Below are positions 7,765 through 15,132 of a stretch of 64,000 nt of DNA, one piece after another. The position numbers and the translations under genes were made by a program. How positions within the stretch are numbered: the first letter of the stretch is position 1; each line of letters opens with the position of its first letter. This DNA comes from Fibrobacter sp. (lineage in GTDB: Bacteria; Fibrobacterota; Fibrobacteria; Fibrobacterales; Fibrobacteraceae): positions 62,001-126,000 of the forward strand of contig JAFPWY010000012.1 in NCBI GenBank assembly GCA_017412605.1, in the 5' to 3' direction. The notes under the pieces are model-generated. The model worked only from the letters and a program-made list of their open reading frames with translations. It was not told the origin of the DNA and did no database searches.

Positions 7765-8805
7765 CTATTGTTCCGGCCTAGAGGGACATTCCGTGGTAGG
7801 AACACATCCGCCGCTGTTTCGCGGGTTCCCGAACTCGTCCAAGACAACCTTGTCGATGCAGACCGAAGACGGAGTGCAGTTTGCGGCGTAGGATTCCGTT
7901 GGCTGCGGCGCCGTACTCTCGACCCCTTCGGGCAAGGGGAGTCGGCTTTCCGATACGCCCACGATGGGCTCGCGCAGGTACTTTTTCCCGTCGTCGCATT
8001 CGATGATGTCGAATGAAGTTCCCGCTGCGTTCTTGGCGGTATCGTTGTAGCACAGGACCGCTTCGGTTGATTTTTTGATGTCGAGGCAGTTGTCGATTTG
8101 TTCATCGATTTTCTTTTTTATTCTTTCGCGGTCTTTATCGCATTGTTCAGATTTCTGGACGGCTTCTTCTGGGGCTATTTTACTTTGTTCTGCATATATT
8201 TGGAGCGACTGAGAATAATAAGTGGATCCGTCGCTGCATTTGACGTCAAGAGTAATCTCGGAGGGAGGGCCATAGAGCATTACCGGCTTCTGTATGGTGT
8301 CCAGTATGCTTTTTAGGCATTCCTTTGATTCTTCGGAAATGGTATCGGCGGGACCAGAATCAGGAGATAGAAATTCCTGGATTCTGGAATGTGCAGATTG
8401 TTCCGCCAACTGTTCCGCACTCATACCAAATGACGGATTGCACCCGTTTCGGTTCGGCTCGCAGGAATCCGGAACGACTTCCGCTTGGTCCCTTATGTTG
8501 ATGATCTTCGATATATTCAAGTTGCCTGACGATGAAGATTTTTCCTTGAAAACGACTTCCGTAGGTAATGTTTCTTCTGCCGAAGAAGATGTTTTTTCCG
8601 CCGCAGAGGAACTCTGCGCCGAGTCGGTTTCTGTCGCTGAAGAGCTTTCTTCCGCTGTAGATGAACTCTCTATGCTGCTGGAACTGATTGACGAACCTTC
8701 CGCATCGTTCCTCGGGGAACTGATGTCGCTATCGTTGCTGCAATTGGCCCAGAACAGTGCCGTCGAAACAAGGAAGAGATTTCTTAAATGTTTGTGGATA
8801 TTCAT
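7765..8805 (-). CDS. HKHLR-subfamily Ser-rich lipoprotein
   Basis: 346-aa predicted lipoprotein. Signal MNIHKHLRNLFLVSTALFWANC (Cys22), then a Ser/Ala/Glu linker (35-95). Modules: VVPDSCEPNRNGCNPSFG; CLKSILDTIQKPVMLYGPPS (YG motif); LDVKCSDGSTYYSQ; charged helix; DNCLDI; CYNDTAKNAAGTSFDIIEC with DDGKKYLREP; ANCTPSSVCIDK; GGCVPTTECPS. The module order is the same as in 3742-4932 without the second Ser tail. It starts 49 nt after the 8855-9739 stop. Confidence 0.82.
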   Translation of the reverse strand: MNIHKHLRNLFLVSTALFWANCSNDSDISSPRNDAEGSSISSSSIESSSTAEESSSATETDSAQSSSAAEKTSSSAEETLPTEVVFKEKSSSSGNLNISKIINIRDQAEVVPDSCEPNRNGCNPSFGMSAEQLAEQSAHSRIQEFLSPDSGPADTISEESKECLKSILDTIQKPVMLYGPPSEITLDVKCSDGSTYYSQSLQIYAEQSKIAPEEAVQKSEQCDKDRERIKKKIDEQIDNCLDIKKSTEAVLCYNDTAKNAAGTSFDIIECDDGKKYLREPIVGVSESRLPLPEGVESTAPQPTESYAANCTPSSVCIDKVVLDEFGNPRNSGGCVPTTECPSRPEQ

Positions 8806-8854
8806 AAAAACACCTTTTCTTGTAATGTGCCGTTTTCCCTTGTTTTACATCATG

Positions 8855-9739
8855 TTACTTTAACGGTCTTTGCCATTCTTCTCCATTATCACACGTTATC
8901 TTTTCAACGTCTTCTCCAGAATCGTCCTTGGCGTTTTTCCCGTAGCATGTGGAAATTCCCAGATTTACTTCTTTGTAGGGCCTCTTTTCGATATCGCATT
9001 CCTCTTTGGAATTGTCGGCTATATTGCTAGTGCAATGATATTCAAAAGGTTCTGTTTCTGTTTGAAGGCAACTGTCGATTTGCTGCTTTATTTTTTGTAG
9101 CCTATCTTTGACGTCCCTATCGTATTGTTCGGATACCTGGAATGCTTCTTCCTCGGTAATCTTTTGTTGCTTTGCGTAATTTTTGACAAGCTGCGAGAAA
9201 TAAGTGGATCCGTCGCTGCATTTGACATTTAGTACAGCATACGGGGATGTTCCATACAAAAGTGCAAAATGTGATATTGTGTCTAATACGCTTTTTAGGC
9301 ATACCTTGGTTTCTTGAGCGGCAGAATCGGCAAAAGCAGAACTGTCCGAGAGAATCTCTTCAATTCTTGATTGCCCAATACCGTTCGCGAAATCTTTTAT
9401 GAAATATTCATCCCCTGGGGTTATTCCGTATTGATTCGGTTCGCAGGAATCCGGTAAAAATTCAGAATAATTGATTGACGTGTACTTACGTAGTTCTTCC
9501 GAAGAAGAACTTTGCTTGGTGCTTGTCTTTGAAGAGGAACTTTCCGTATAGTTTTCCTCTGATGAGGCTTGTTCTGAACTGTTTCCCACAGAGGAAGAAC
9601 TCTCTATGCTGTCCTGGCTGCTCGATTGCCCTTCTGCAGTTGTTGCTGGGGAACTGACATCGCTGTCGCTGCTGCAATTGGCCCAGAACAGGGCCGTCGA
9701 AACAAGGAAGAGATTCCTTAAATGCTTGTGAATATTCAT
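8855..9739 (-). CDS. HKHLR-subfamily Ser-rich lipoprotein downstream of rSAM-2
   Basis: 294-aa predicted lipoprotein. ATG 9739 gives the family signal MNIHKHLRNLFLVSTALFWANC (Cys22) after a GGGGTG Shine-Dalgarno. Ser-rich linker; DSCEPNQYGITPGD, where a YG motif replaces the NG/FG of the two closest paralogues; CLKSVLDTISHFALLYGTSP; LNVKCSDGSTYFSQ; a charged helix; and a shortened, variant KYLR module at the end (CYGKNAKDDSGEDVEKITC then DNGEEWQRPLK). The downstream Cys-pair module of its paralogues is absent. Confidence 0.82.
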   Translation of the reverse strand: MNIHKHLRNLFLVSTALFWANCSSDSDVSSPATTAEGQSSSQDSIESSSSVGNSSEQASSEENYTESSSSKTSTKQSSSSEELRKYTSINYSEFLPDSCEPNQYGITPGDEYFIKDFANGIGQSRIEEILSDSSAFADSAAQETKVCLKSVLDTISHFALLYGTSPYAVLNVKCSDGSTYFSQLVKNYAKQQKITEEEAFQVSEQYDRDVKDRLQKIKQQIDSCLQTETEPFEYHCTSNIADNSKEECDIEKRPYKEVNLGISTCYGKNAKDDSGEDVEKITCDNGEEWQRPLK

Positions 9740-9870
9740 AATAACACCCCTTTTCTTGCAATATACTTTTTTTTTCCGCATTTTACGCGCAATTGCAAAT
9801 ACCGTATTTTTTCGTGATTGAAGGCATGTTCTTTTGAATAAAGAAACGAAGTCCGAACCCGAACTTCGTT

Positions 9871-9916
9871 TCTCATTGCTCATTGCTCACCGCTCATAGC
9901 TCATAGCTCACCGCTA
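9871..9916. repeat. GCTCAYN heptamer array abutting the rSAM-2 stop codon
   Basis: Seven-nucleotide units on the plus strand: TCTCATT GCTCATT GCTCACC GCTCATA GCTCATA GCTCACC GCTA. The array ends at the base before the stop codon (9917). The same unit fills the gap at 55304-55338. Confidence 0.7.
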
Positions 9917-10993
9917 TTACGCTCCCGCATCTTCGAGACGTTGAACGTGGCAGTAGGCCAGTTCCTTTGTTTTCTCGTCGCGCAGGTGCAGGCTCGAGCC
10001 TTCGCAGTAACGCCAGTACTTGCACTTCTTGCAGTCGCCAATCTTGGCCCAGCGGCGGTCGCGCATCACCTGGTAACGTTTCTGCCATACTTCCCAGAGG
10101 TCGTCCTTGTAGATGTTGCCTTGGATGTAGTCACCGCGCAGGCTCGGGCAAGCCGAGATGCTGCCGTCGCAAAGCACGGAAGAAACGTTCACGCCGGCAC
10201 GGCAGAAGAACGGGTAGTTGCGCGCGTCCTTCTCGTAGCTGCCGAGGAAGCCTTCGCAACCGTAGTTCACGCTGATGACGTTCAGCTTCTTGACTTCGCG
10301 GATGAAGTCGAACACCTGACGGAATTCCTGGTTTGTCATCTGGAACAGCGGATTGTCCTTGGCACGGCCCTTCGGGAACACGGTCGCGATACGCCAGCGC
10401 TTCACGCCGATTTTCAGGAGCATGTCGAGAATCTTCGGGAGTTCCTTGAGGTTCTGGCGGTTCACGCAGGTCATCACGTCGTAGGTAAGCCCCGGCGTGT
10501 GCGCCGCCATATCGATGGCACGTAGCGCTCGCTCAAAGCTATGCGGGTCGCCGCGGAAATGGTTGTGGCTATCTTGCAAGCCGTCGAGGCTGATAGTGAT
10601 TGAGCGGAGCCCCGCGTTCAAAAGCTTCACGAAACGTTCGGGCGTCATGGCGAGTCCGTTGGTCACCATGCCCCAGGGGTAGCCGCGCTTCTTGATTTCT
10701 TGGCCGCATTCCTCGAGGTCGGGGCGCATAAGCGGTTCGCCGCCGGTAATCACCACGATAAAGTGCTTGGGATCGATGTGCGGCGCGAGCTTGTCGAGCA
10801 CGTTCATGAAATCTTCACGTGGCATGTCAGGGATAGCGTCCTTGACGCAGTCGCTACCGCAATGCAGGCAGTGCAGGTTGCAGCGTAGCGTGCATTCCCA
10901 GAAAAAGTAGGTGAGGGGGTGAGCCTTGATTTCGTTGTGACGGTAAAGGCGGTAAGCTTCGAGAGCGAGTCGTTTTTTAAGAGAGAGTTTCAT
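9917..10993 (-). CDS. Radical SAM/SPASM enzyme, rSAM/lipoprotein system type (copy 2)
   Basis: 358-aa paralogue of the 5107-6183 enzyme, identical at most positions by eye. CNLHCLHC is the SAM-cluster motif, with Cys34 and Cys49 also kept. The C-terminal SPASM-like Cys pattern is conserved: FFCRAGVN, LCDGSISACPSLRGD, GDCKKCKYWRYC and AYCHV. Differences concentrate in the middle of the protein and around NVISVNYGCEGFLG (copy 1: KVIDISADCEGFLG). The 74-nt upstream gap has a heptamer-like CTAGG array where a Shine-Dalgarno would be expected, and none is obvious. It follows eight HWKK-type lipoprotein genes and precedes HKHLR lipoproteins. Likely modifies one or more cluster lipoproteins before export (inference). 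Confidence 0.9.
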   Translation of the reverse strand: MKLSLKKRLALEAYRLYRHNEIKAHPLTYFFWECTLRCNLHCLHCGSDCVKDAIPDMPREDFMNVLDKLAPHIDPKHFIVVITGGEPLMRPDLEECGQEIKKRGYPWGMVTNGLAMTPERFVKLLNAGLRSITISLDGLQDSHNHFRGDPHSFERALRAIDMAAHTPGLTYDVMTCVNRQNLKELPKILDMLLKIGVKRWRIATVFPKGRAKDNPLFQMTNQEFRQVFDFIREVKKLNVISVNYGCEGFLGSYEKDARNYPFFCRAGVNVSSVLCDGSISACPSLRGDYIQGNIYKDDLWEVWQKRYQVMRDRRWAKIGDCKKCKYWRYCEGSSLHLRDEKTKELAYCHVQRLEDAGA

Positions 10994-10997
10994 AGGC

Positions 10998-11025
10998 TTT
11001 TAGGATCTAGGGGCTAGAGGTTAAA
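10998..11025. repeat. CTAGG-type heptamer array in the rSAM-2 leader
   Basis: Units TTTTAGG ATCTAGG GGCTAGA GGTTAAA immediately upstream of the rSAM-2 ATG on the minus strand. They are weaker than the other arrays but have the same 7-nt period. Confidence 0.4.
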
Positions 11026-11067
11026 GTGAAAAAAAAGCAAATTCAATCTTTAATATAATATCTAAAT

Positions 11068-11670
11068 TCAATTTTTGTCCTCGTTGATGCGGTATCTTGT
11101 ATTAAACTCGATTTGGTCATAAATTTTTCCGTCGCTACAGGTGTATTTCTTTTGTGTAGAAGATAATAAACTGTAATCTACGCAACCATTTTCATTGCAT
11201 TCAGAAGGGGGATTGTGTTCTGAATCGACCTGTGCCGTTGCTTCGGTACAGGTTTTTGAATCGCATTTATATTGTTTGCATGATATGGCGTAAATCTTGT
11301 TTGTGTATTCTGAGCTTTTGCTGCTAAACAGGGAGTCGAAATCGCAGGTGGCTGCGGTGTCGGTCAGGTTGCATGGTGTTTGTGGCGCGTAAACCGCGGA
11401 AAAACTGCTGTAGGAGAGTGCCTCGCTGCTGGAACTGTAAGCTTCAATGCGGCTGGAACTGCTTAATTCCTCTATGCTGCTCGAACTGGATTCGACAAAG
11501 CTTGAACTGGATTCTGCAAGACTTGAACTGGATTCATGCGGGACTTCGACTCCGTATTCGCATGATGCACAGTCCCCCGATGGCTCTGTCGAATTTGAAT
11601 CGCCCCCACAGCTGGCCCAGAAAATTCCGGTCAGTGCGAGTGCAATCTTTTTCCAATGTTTGTAGAACAT
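11068..11670 (-). CDS. HWKK-subfamily Ser-rich lipoprotein
   Basis: 200-aa predicted lipoprotein. Signal MFYKHWKKIALALTGIFWASC (Cys21). One YG motif early (DCASCEYGVEVP), a Ser-rich linker (50-90), then Cys-rich C-terminal half: CNLTDTAATC, YAISCKQYKC, CTEATAQ, CNENGCVDYSLL, and the end module YTCSDGKIYDQIEFNTRYR. The last resembles the CDNG-YNEAEF endings of 14392, 15133 and 16094. Here the fixed CPxYGV that precedes that module in those paralogues is replaced by CVDYSLL, so Gly is lost. Fifteen nt from the upstream gene. Confidence 0.82.
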   Translation of the reverse strand: MFYKHWKKIALALTGIFWASCGGDSNSTEPSGDCASCEYGVEVPHESSSSLAESSSSFVESSSSSIEELSSSSRIEAYSSSSEALSYSSFSAVYAPQTPCNLTDTAATCDFDSLFSSKSSEYTNKIYAISCKQYKCDSKTCTEATAQVDSEHNPPSECNENGCVDYSLLSSTQKKYTCSDGKIYDQIEFNTRYRINEDKN

Positions 11671-11685
11671 AGATATGGTTATTGT

Positions 11686-12051
11686 CTAGTGGGTGTCTTC
11701 TTTTTCGTAATATCTTGACTCGATTTCGTCTTGGGGGATAGGGTTGCCTTGAGCATCGTAGCAGCTCATAACCGTTTCGTTTTCTTGTTTGTAGCAAGAA
11801 GCTCCATCTTCACATTTGTAATAATCGGTACATGGATCACGAGGGGTGAATGTGCATTTTTCATCTATGTCTGGAGAATTAAAATCTTCCGGGTTCTCGC
11901 AAAAATAGGCGTTGACTCCATATTCAGGGCAACCACCTCCCTCAAAGGAACAAGCGGTTTTCTCATCGCTGGATGACGAATCGTCACCACAACCGAACCA
12001 GAACAGGGAGGCTATTGCAAGAACAATTTTTTTCCAATGTTTGTAAATCAT
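11686..12051 (-). CDS. Short HWKK-subfamily Cys-rich lipoprotein
   Basis: 121-aa predicted lipoprotein. ATG 12051 is preferred over one three codons earlier because it gives the constant 21-residue signal MIYKHWKKIVLAIASLFWFGC. YG motif GGCPEYGVNAYFC, then PRDPCTDYYKCEDGASCYKQE and a terminal segment PIPQDEIESRYYEK that echoes the YNEAEF module. There is no long Ser linker, only DDSSSSDE. Gaps of 15-50 nt to neighbours indicate co-transcription. Confidence 0.78.
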   Translation of the reverse strand: MIYKHWKKIVLAIASLFWFGCGDDSSSSDEKTACSFEGGGCPEYGVNAYFCENPEDFNSPDIDEKCTFTPRDPCTDYYKCEDGASCYKQENETVMSCYDAQGNPIPQDEIESRYYEKEDTH

Positions 12052-12085
12052 AATCGTCAACTGTGTGAAAATTTCAAAGTTTAAT

Positions 12086-12120
12086 GCTCATGGCTCGTAG
12101 CTTACGGCTCGTTGCTTGCC
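12086..12120. repeat. Heptamer array overlapping the 3' end of 12102-12878
   Basis: Units GCTCATG GCTCGTA GCTTACG GCTCGTT GCTTGCC run through the stop codon and encode the last residues (AASNEP) of the lipoprotein. Confidence 0.55.
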
Positions 12121-12878
12121 GCCGATTCCCGGCATTGCTTGAGCTGTTCTTCAAGTTCCTTGAACCTGTCCTCGATGATCTTATTGATTTCCTCGTCCAG
12201 GGCGGGCTTGTTCGCTTCCCATTCTTCCATCATTTTCTGGTATTTCTTGTATCCTTCCGTAAGCTGTTTGGTGCCGTCGCTGCAAACCTCTTCTACGGTA
12301 ACTGCTACAGGGGCACCGTACAGGGCGACAAAGTTCTCAAGCGAGTCTTTCATTTTCTTGAGGCATCGGGGGAAGTTACTCCAGTTGATGCTGTCAAGAG
12401 GCGCCTCGGCCCGTTCTGCTTTTGGTCGCGGGTCGACAATGCTGTCGATGAGTTCTACTATTTCGATATCCGCCTGCTGTTTCGCATTCATTTTTAAAAT
12501 GTCAGCCGAATAAGCCGGCGGGTAATAGCTGACAACGGAATCGCCGGGCTGGCAAGTCTTTTCCGTTACGGACACACCGTAAAGTGTATCTGACGGCATG
12601 CCATTCGGATCAATGCTTGAACTGGAAGATGCTGCGTCAGAACTGGAACCAACCACGTCGGAACTGGAACCAACCATGTCGGAACTGGACTGCGCGACCT
12701 CGTTAGAACTGGATTCTGCAGCGCTGCTGGATGCGGGTACTTCCGAGCTGGACGAAGGCACGGCTCCGTCGGAATTGGACGTGGGAGCACTATAATTAAC
12801 AGATGTAGAGTCGTCGCAACTGGCCCAGAAGAGGGCGACCGTGGTGAGCAAAACTTTTTTCAAGTATTTGTTTAGCAT
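12102..12878 (-). CDS. Ser-rich lipoprotein, hybrid of the two subfamilies
   Basis: 258-aa predicted lipoprotein. Signal MLNKYLKKVLLTTVALFWASC (Cys21). The Ser-rich linker at 30-90 contains short tandem units (SSDVVGSSSDVVG type). First YG motif DTLYGVSVTEKTC; second, in the HKHLR-type module, CLKKMKDSLENFVALYGAPV followed by EEVCSDGTKQLTE. Ends in a charged helix (KYQKMMEEWEANKPALDEEI) and LKQCRES. It combines an HWKK-like signal with an HKHLR-type body, pointing to module exchange. Its 3' end lies in a heptamer array. Confidence 0.82.
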   Translation of the reverse strand: MLNKYLKKVLLTTVALFWASCDDSTSVNYSAPTSNSDGAVPSSSSEVPASSSAAESSSNEVAQSSSDMVGSSSDVVGSSSDAASSSSSIDPNGMPSDTLYGVSVTEKTCQPGDSVVSYYPPAYSADILKMNAKQQADIEIVELIDSIVDPRPKAERAEAPLDSINWSNFPRCLKKMKDSLENFVALYGAPVAVTVEEVCSDGTKQLTEGYKKYQKMMEEWEANKPALDEEINKIIEDRFKELEEQLKQCRESAASNEP

Positions 12879-12907
12879 AATGGTATCCGATTGGAATAAA
12901 GAGGTTG

Positions 12908-13555
12908 TTAAGTTTGAGGCTTTTCAGGACATTCGATGGATGGGTAGCATCCGCCGACGGGCTGTTCGTTTCCGTTGTCATCTATGGTAAATCCGTCGAT
13001 GCAAATATCCGGTTCTCTAGTGCAGTTTTGGGCATAAAAGGAACCTAGCGTTGGAATAGGTGGAACGGGATTAACTCCTTCGGGCAATTCCTTTTGTTTT
13101 TCGGGTAGGTCCATGTATAGGTCTTGGAATCTCAGGTATTTTTGTCCGTCGTCGCATTCAACGATGTCGAATGCCTTGCCCGAATCGTTTACGGCAGTGT
13201 CGTTGTAACAATATACTGCAATCCCGCCATATGCCGGTACGGGAACTTCGAAACTGGAACTGGACTGCGCAACTTCGCTAGAACTGGACTCTGCAATGTT
13301 GCTGGAACTAGATTCCTTGATGTTGCTGGAACTGCTTAAGTCGAGTGGAGGAGGGCATTCTATCGCTCCGCAACCATATGTCGGCACAGGAACTTCGTAG
13401 CTTGAGCTAGATTCTACAAAGCTTGAACTTGTTTCTACAAAACTGGAACTGGACTGCTCGCCATTTGCTCCGCTGCTTGTCGAGGTGTCGTCGCAACTCG
13501 CCCAGAAAAGTGCGGTCATCGTAAGAGCGATTTTTTTCCAGTGTTTGTATAACAT
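12908..13555 (-). CDS. HWKK-subfamily lipoprotein with two YG motifs
   Basis: 215-aa predicted lipoprotein; ATG 13555 gives MLYKHWKKIALTMTALFWASC (Cys21). Ser-rich linkers alternate with VPTYGCGAIECPPP and VPAYGGIAVYC. Then come the KYLR module (NDSGKAFDIVECDDGQKYLR) and the terminal Cys module (NCTREPDICIDGFTIDDNG, GGCYPSIECPEKP). The terminal module is shared with 13581-14342, 7765-8805, 6195-6608 and, more weakly, 3742-4932. Confidence 0.82.
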   Translation of the reverse strand: MLYKHWKKIALTMTALFWASCDDTSTSSGANGEQSSSSFVETSSSFVESSSSYEVPVPTYGCGAIECPPPLDLSSSSNIKESSSSNIAESSSSEVAQSSSSFEVPVPAYGGIAVYCYNDTAVNDSGKAFDIVECDDGQKYLRFQDLYMDLPEKQKELPEGVNPVPPIPTLGSFYAQNCTREPDICIDGFTIDDNGNEQPVGGCYPSIECPEKPQT

Positions 13556-13580
13556 AGAACTTCTCAATTATGCGTGGTGG

Positions 13581-14342
13581 CTAATTTGGTTTTTCGGGAC
13601 AGTCGATGATGGGGTGGCAGCCGGCAAGCGAATCTTGCTCGACTGGAATATCGGGGTTTCGTTCGATGCAGATATCCGATTCGCTTGTGCAGTTTTTTGC
13701 TCCGAGGGAACCTGGCCTGGGTGCAAAGACTTGGACTCCGTCCGGAAGGGGCGTGTCCTTGGTTGCATCATAGGGATTTCTTAGGTATTTTTTCTTGGTC
13801 GACTCGAGGATGCCATCGCCCGACTTTTGCCCACATTCGATAATCTCGAATTCAACCCCTTCCGCATTATTTTCGGTAGTGTTGAAACAGTTGTATGTAA
13901 TTCCGTACAACGTGGAACTCATGCGGAGTTCGCTGCTGGAACTGGTGGAGGGAACTCCGTACGCCGGCACACTCATGCGGATTACACTGCTGGAACTTTC
14001 GGCAGAGGAACTGCTTTTGGGCCTGATGCTGGAACTGGTGGAGGGAACTCCGTACGCCGGCACACTCATGCGGATTACACTGCTGGAACTTTCGGCAGAG
14101 GAACTGCTTTTGGGCCTGATGCTGGAACTGGTGGAGGGAACTCCGTACAACGGCATAGAACTCATGCGGAGTTCACTGCTTGAAGTCCCGACGATGGAAC
14201 TGTCGGTTCCGGGATTGCTGCTGGAACTGTATTCAGGTGATGGGGCACCTTCGGTTCCCGCTACGGATATTGAATCTCCGCAACTGCTCCAAAAAAATGC
14301 AGTCAGCGCGACAGCAAATTTTTCAAAGTGCTTGTAAAACAT
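13581..14342 (-). CDS. HWKK-subfamily lipoprotein with tandem YG-motif repeats
   Basis: 253-aa predicted lipoprotein. ATG 14342 follows a strong AGGAGG Shine-Dalgarno and gives MFYKHFEKFAVALTAFFWSSC (Cys21). Residues 50-150 contain a 31-residue unit (PAYGVPSTSSSIRPKSSSS, then AESSSSVIRMSV), two copies identical at DNA level, flanked by partial copies carrying MPLYGVPST and STLYGITYNC. Four YG motifs in all. The C-terminal half has a variant KYLR module (FEIIECGQKSGDG, KKKYLRNP) and the terminal Cys module (NCTSESDICIERN, GCHPIIDCPEKP). Confidence 0.85.
   Translation of the reverse strand: MFYKHFEKFAVALTAFFWSSCGDSISVAGTEGAPSPEYSSSSNPGTDSSIVGTSSSELRMSSMPLYGVPSTSSSIRPKSSSSAESSSSVIRMSVPAYGVPSTSSSIRPKSSSSAESSSSVIRMSVPAYGVPSTSSSSELRMSSTLYGITYNCFNTTENNAEGVEFEIIECGQKSGDGILESTKKKYLRNPYDATKDTPLPDGVQVFAPRPGSLGAKNCTSESDICIERNPDIPVEQDSLAGCHPIIDCPEKPN
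13938..14130. repeat. 93-bp tandem repeat, two identical copies
   Basis: Inside the 13581-14342 gene the stretch beginning GGAACTGGTGGAGGGAACTC recurs 93 bp later without a difference seen by eye, followed by a partial third copy. It encodes one YG motif plus its Ser linker per unit, so copy number sets the number of YG motifs in frame. Confidence 0.85.
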
Positions 14343-14391
14343 GTACTTCCTCCTGTATCCCAAACCACCTGTAGATATTTTACAGGGGTTC

Positions 14392-15114
14392 TTAGTTGTC
14401 CTGTTTATTCACAGGTGCATCGTAGTACATCTGGAATTCGGCTTCGTTGTAAATTTGGCCGTTGTCGCACTTGTATTGCTTTTCGGATATCTTGACCACT
14501 CCGTACTTGGGGCAAACGTCACCATTGCAAGGCTCTGACTGGATAGATTCGTTAGTTTCTTCCTCGCAGGTTACGCCATCATCGCATTTGAATACCGTGT
14601 TTCCGTTGTCGCCTTGGGTTGCCTCGCAGGCCGCTCTATTCGAAACTCCGTATTTGGCGATGATTTCGCCGAGGGAATCAGATTCTATGGGGGCTATTAC
14701 GCCGTATTTGGCCGCAATCACGCCGTACAGGGCGACCATTGAGTCGGCGGTAAACGGGCCGCAGATGTCCGAGGGGCATCCGTACAGGTCGACGGGCTCG
14801 TCCAGGGGATTGCTGCTGCTGCGCGGATTCTCTGCACTTGCGCTGCTTTCGGTGTTGCCAGCTTCGCTGCCAGGATTCGAAGCGTTGCTGGATGCGCTTT
14901 CTGCACTGGACGTGGCACTTGTGGCTTCTGCTTCGCCGGATGATGCTGCCTCGTTTCCGGTGTTTGTGTTGGAACCGGACGAGGTTCCTTCGGTTACGGT
15001 GCTGGAGGGAGTCTCGTTTTCAACCGAGACCGGGCTAGAAGAGGTGTCGTCGCAGCTAGCCCAGAAGAATCCGGTCAAGGCGAGAACAATTTTTTTCCAA
15101 TGTTTGTAAAGCAT
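14392..15114 (-). CDS. HWKK-subfamily lipoprotein with five YG motifs
   Basis: 240-aa predicted lipoprotein. Signal MLYKHWKKIVLALTGFFWASC (Cys21). Ser/Ala/Thr-rich linker (25-105), then VDLYGCPSDICGP, VALYGVIAAKYGVIAP, IAKYGVSNRAAC, a C-D-D-G module (FKCDDGVTCEEE), CNGDVCPKYGVVKI and YKCDNGQIYNEAEF near the end. The spacing between YG motifs here is shorter than a Ser linker, unlike 15133-16077. Nineteen nt from the upstream paralogue, to which it is clearly the closest relative. Confidence 0.83.
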   Translation of the reverse strand: MLYKHWKKIVLALTGFFWASCDDTSSSPVSVENETPSSTVTEGTSSGSNTNTGNEAASSGEAEATSATSSAESASSNASNPGSEAGNTESSASAENPRSSSNPLDEPVDLYGCPSDICGPFTADSMVALYGVIAAKYGVIAPIESDSLGEIIAKYGVSNRAACEATQGDNGNTVFKCDDGVTCEEETNESIQSEPCNGDVCPKYGVVKISEKQYKCDNGQIYNEAEFQMYYDAPVNKQDN

Positions 15115-15132
15115 TTTCTCCTCCTTTCTTTT

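Noticed and set aside
9871-9916. Possible CRISPR-like repeat
   Set aside because: Units are 7 nt, with no spacers and no cas genes; a slippage-type array fits better.
12051-12101. Extra small gene between 11686 and 12102
   Set aside because: Only the three-codon-longer start variant and part of a heptamer array are present.
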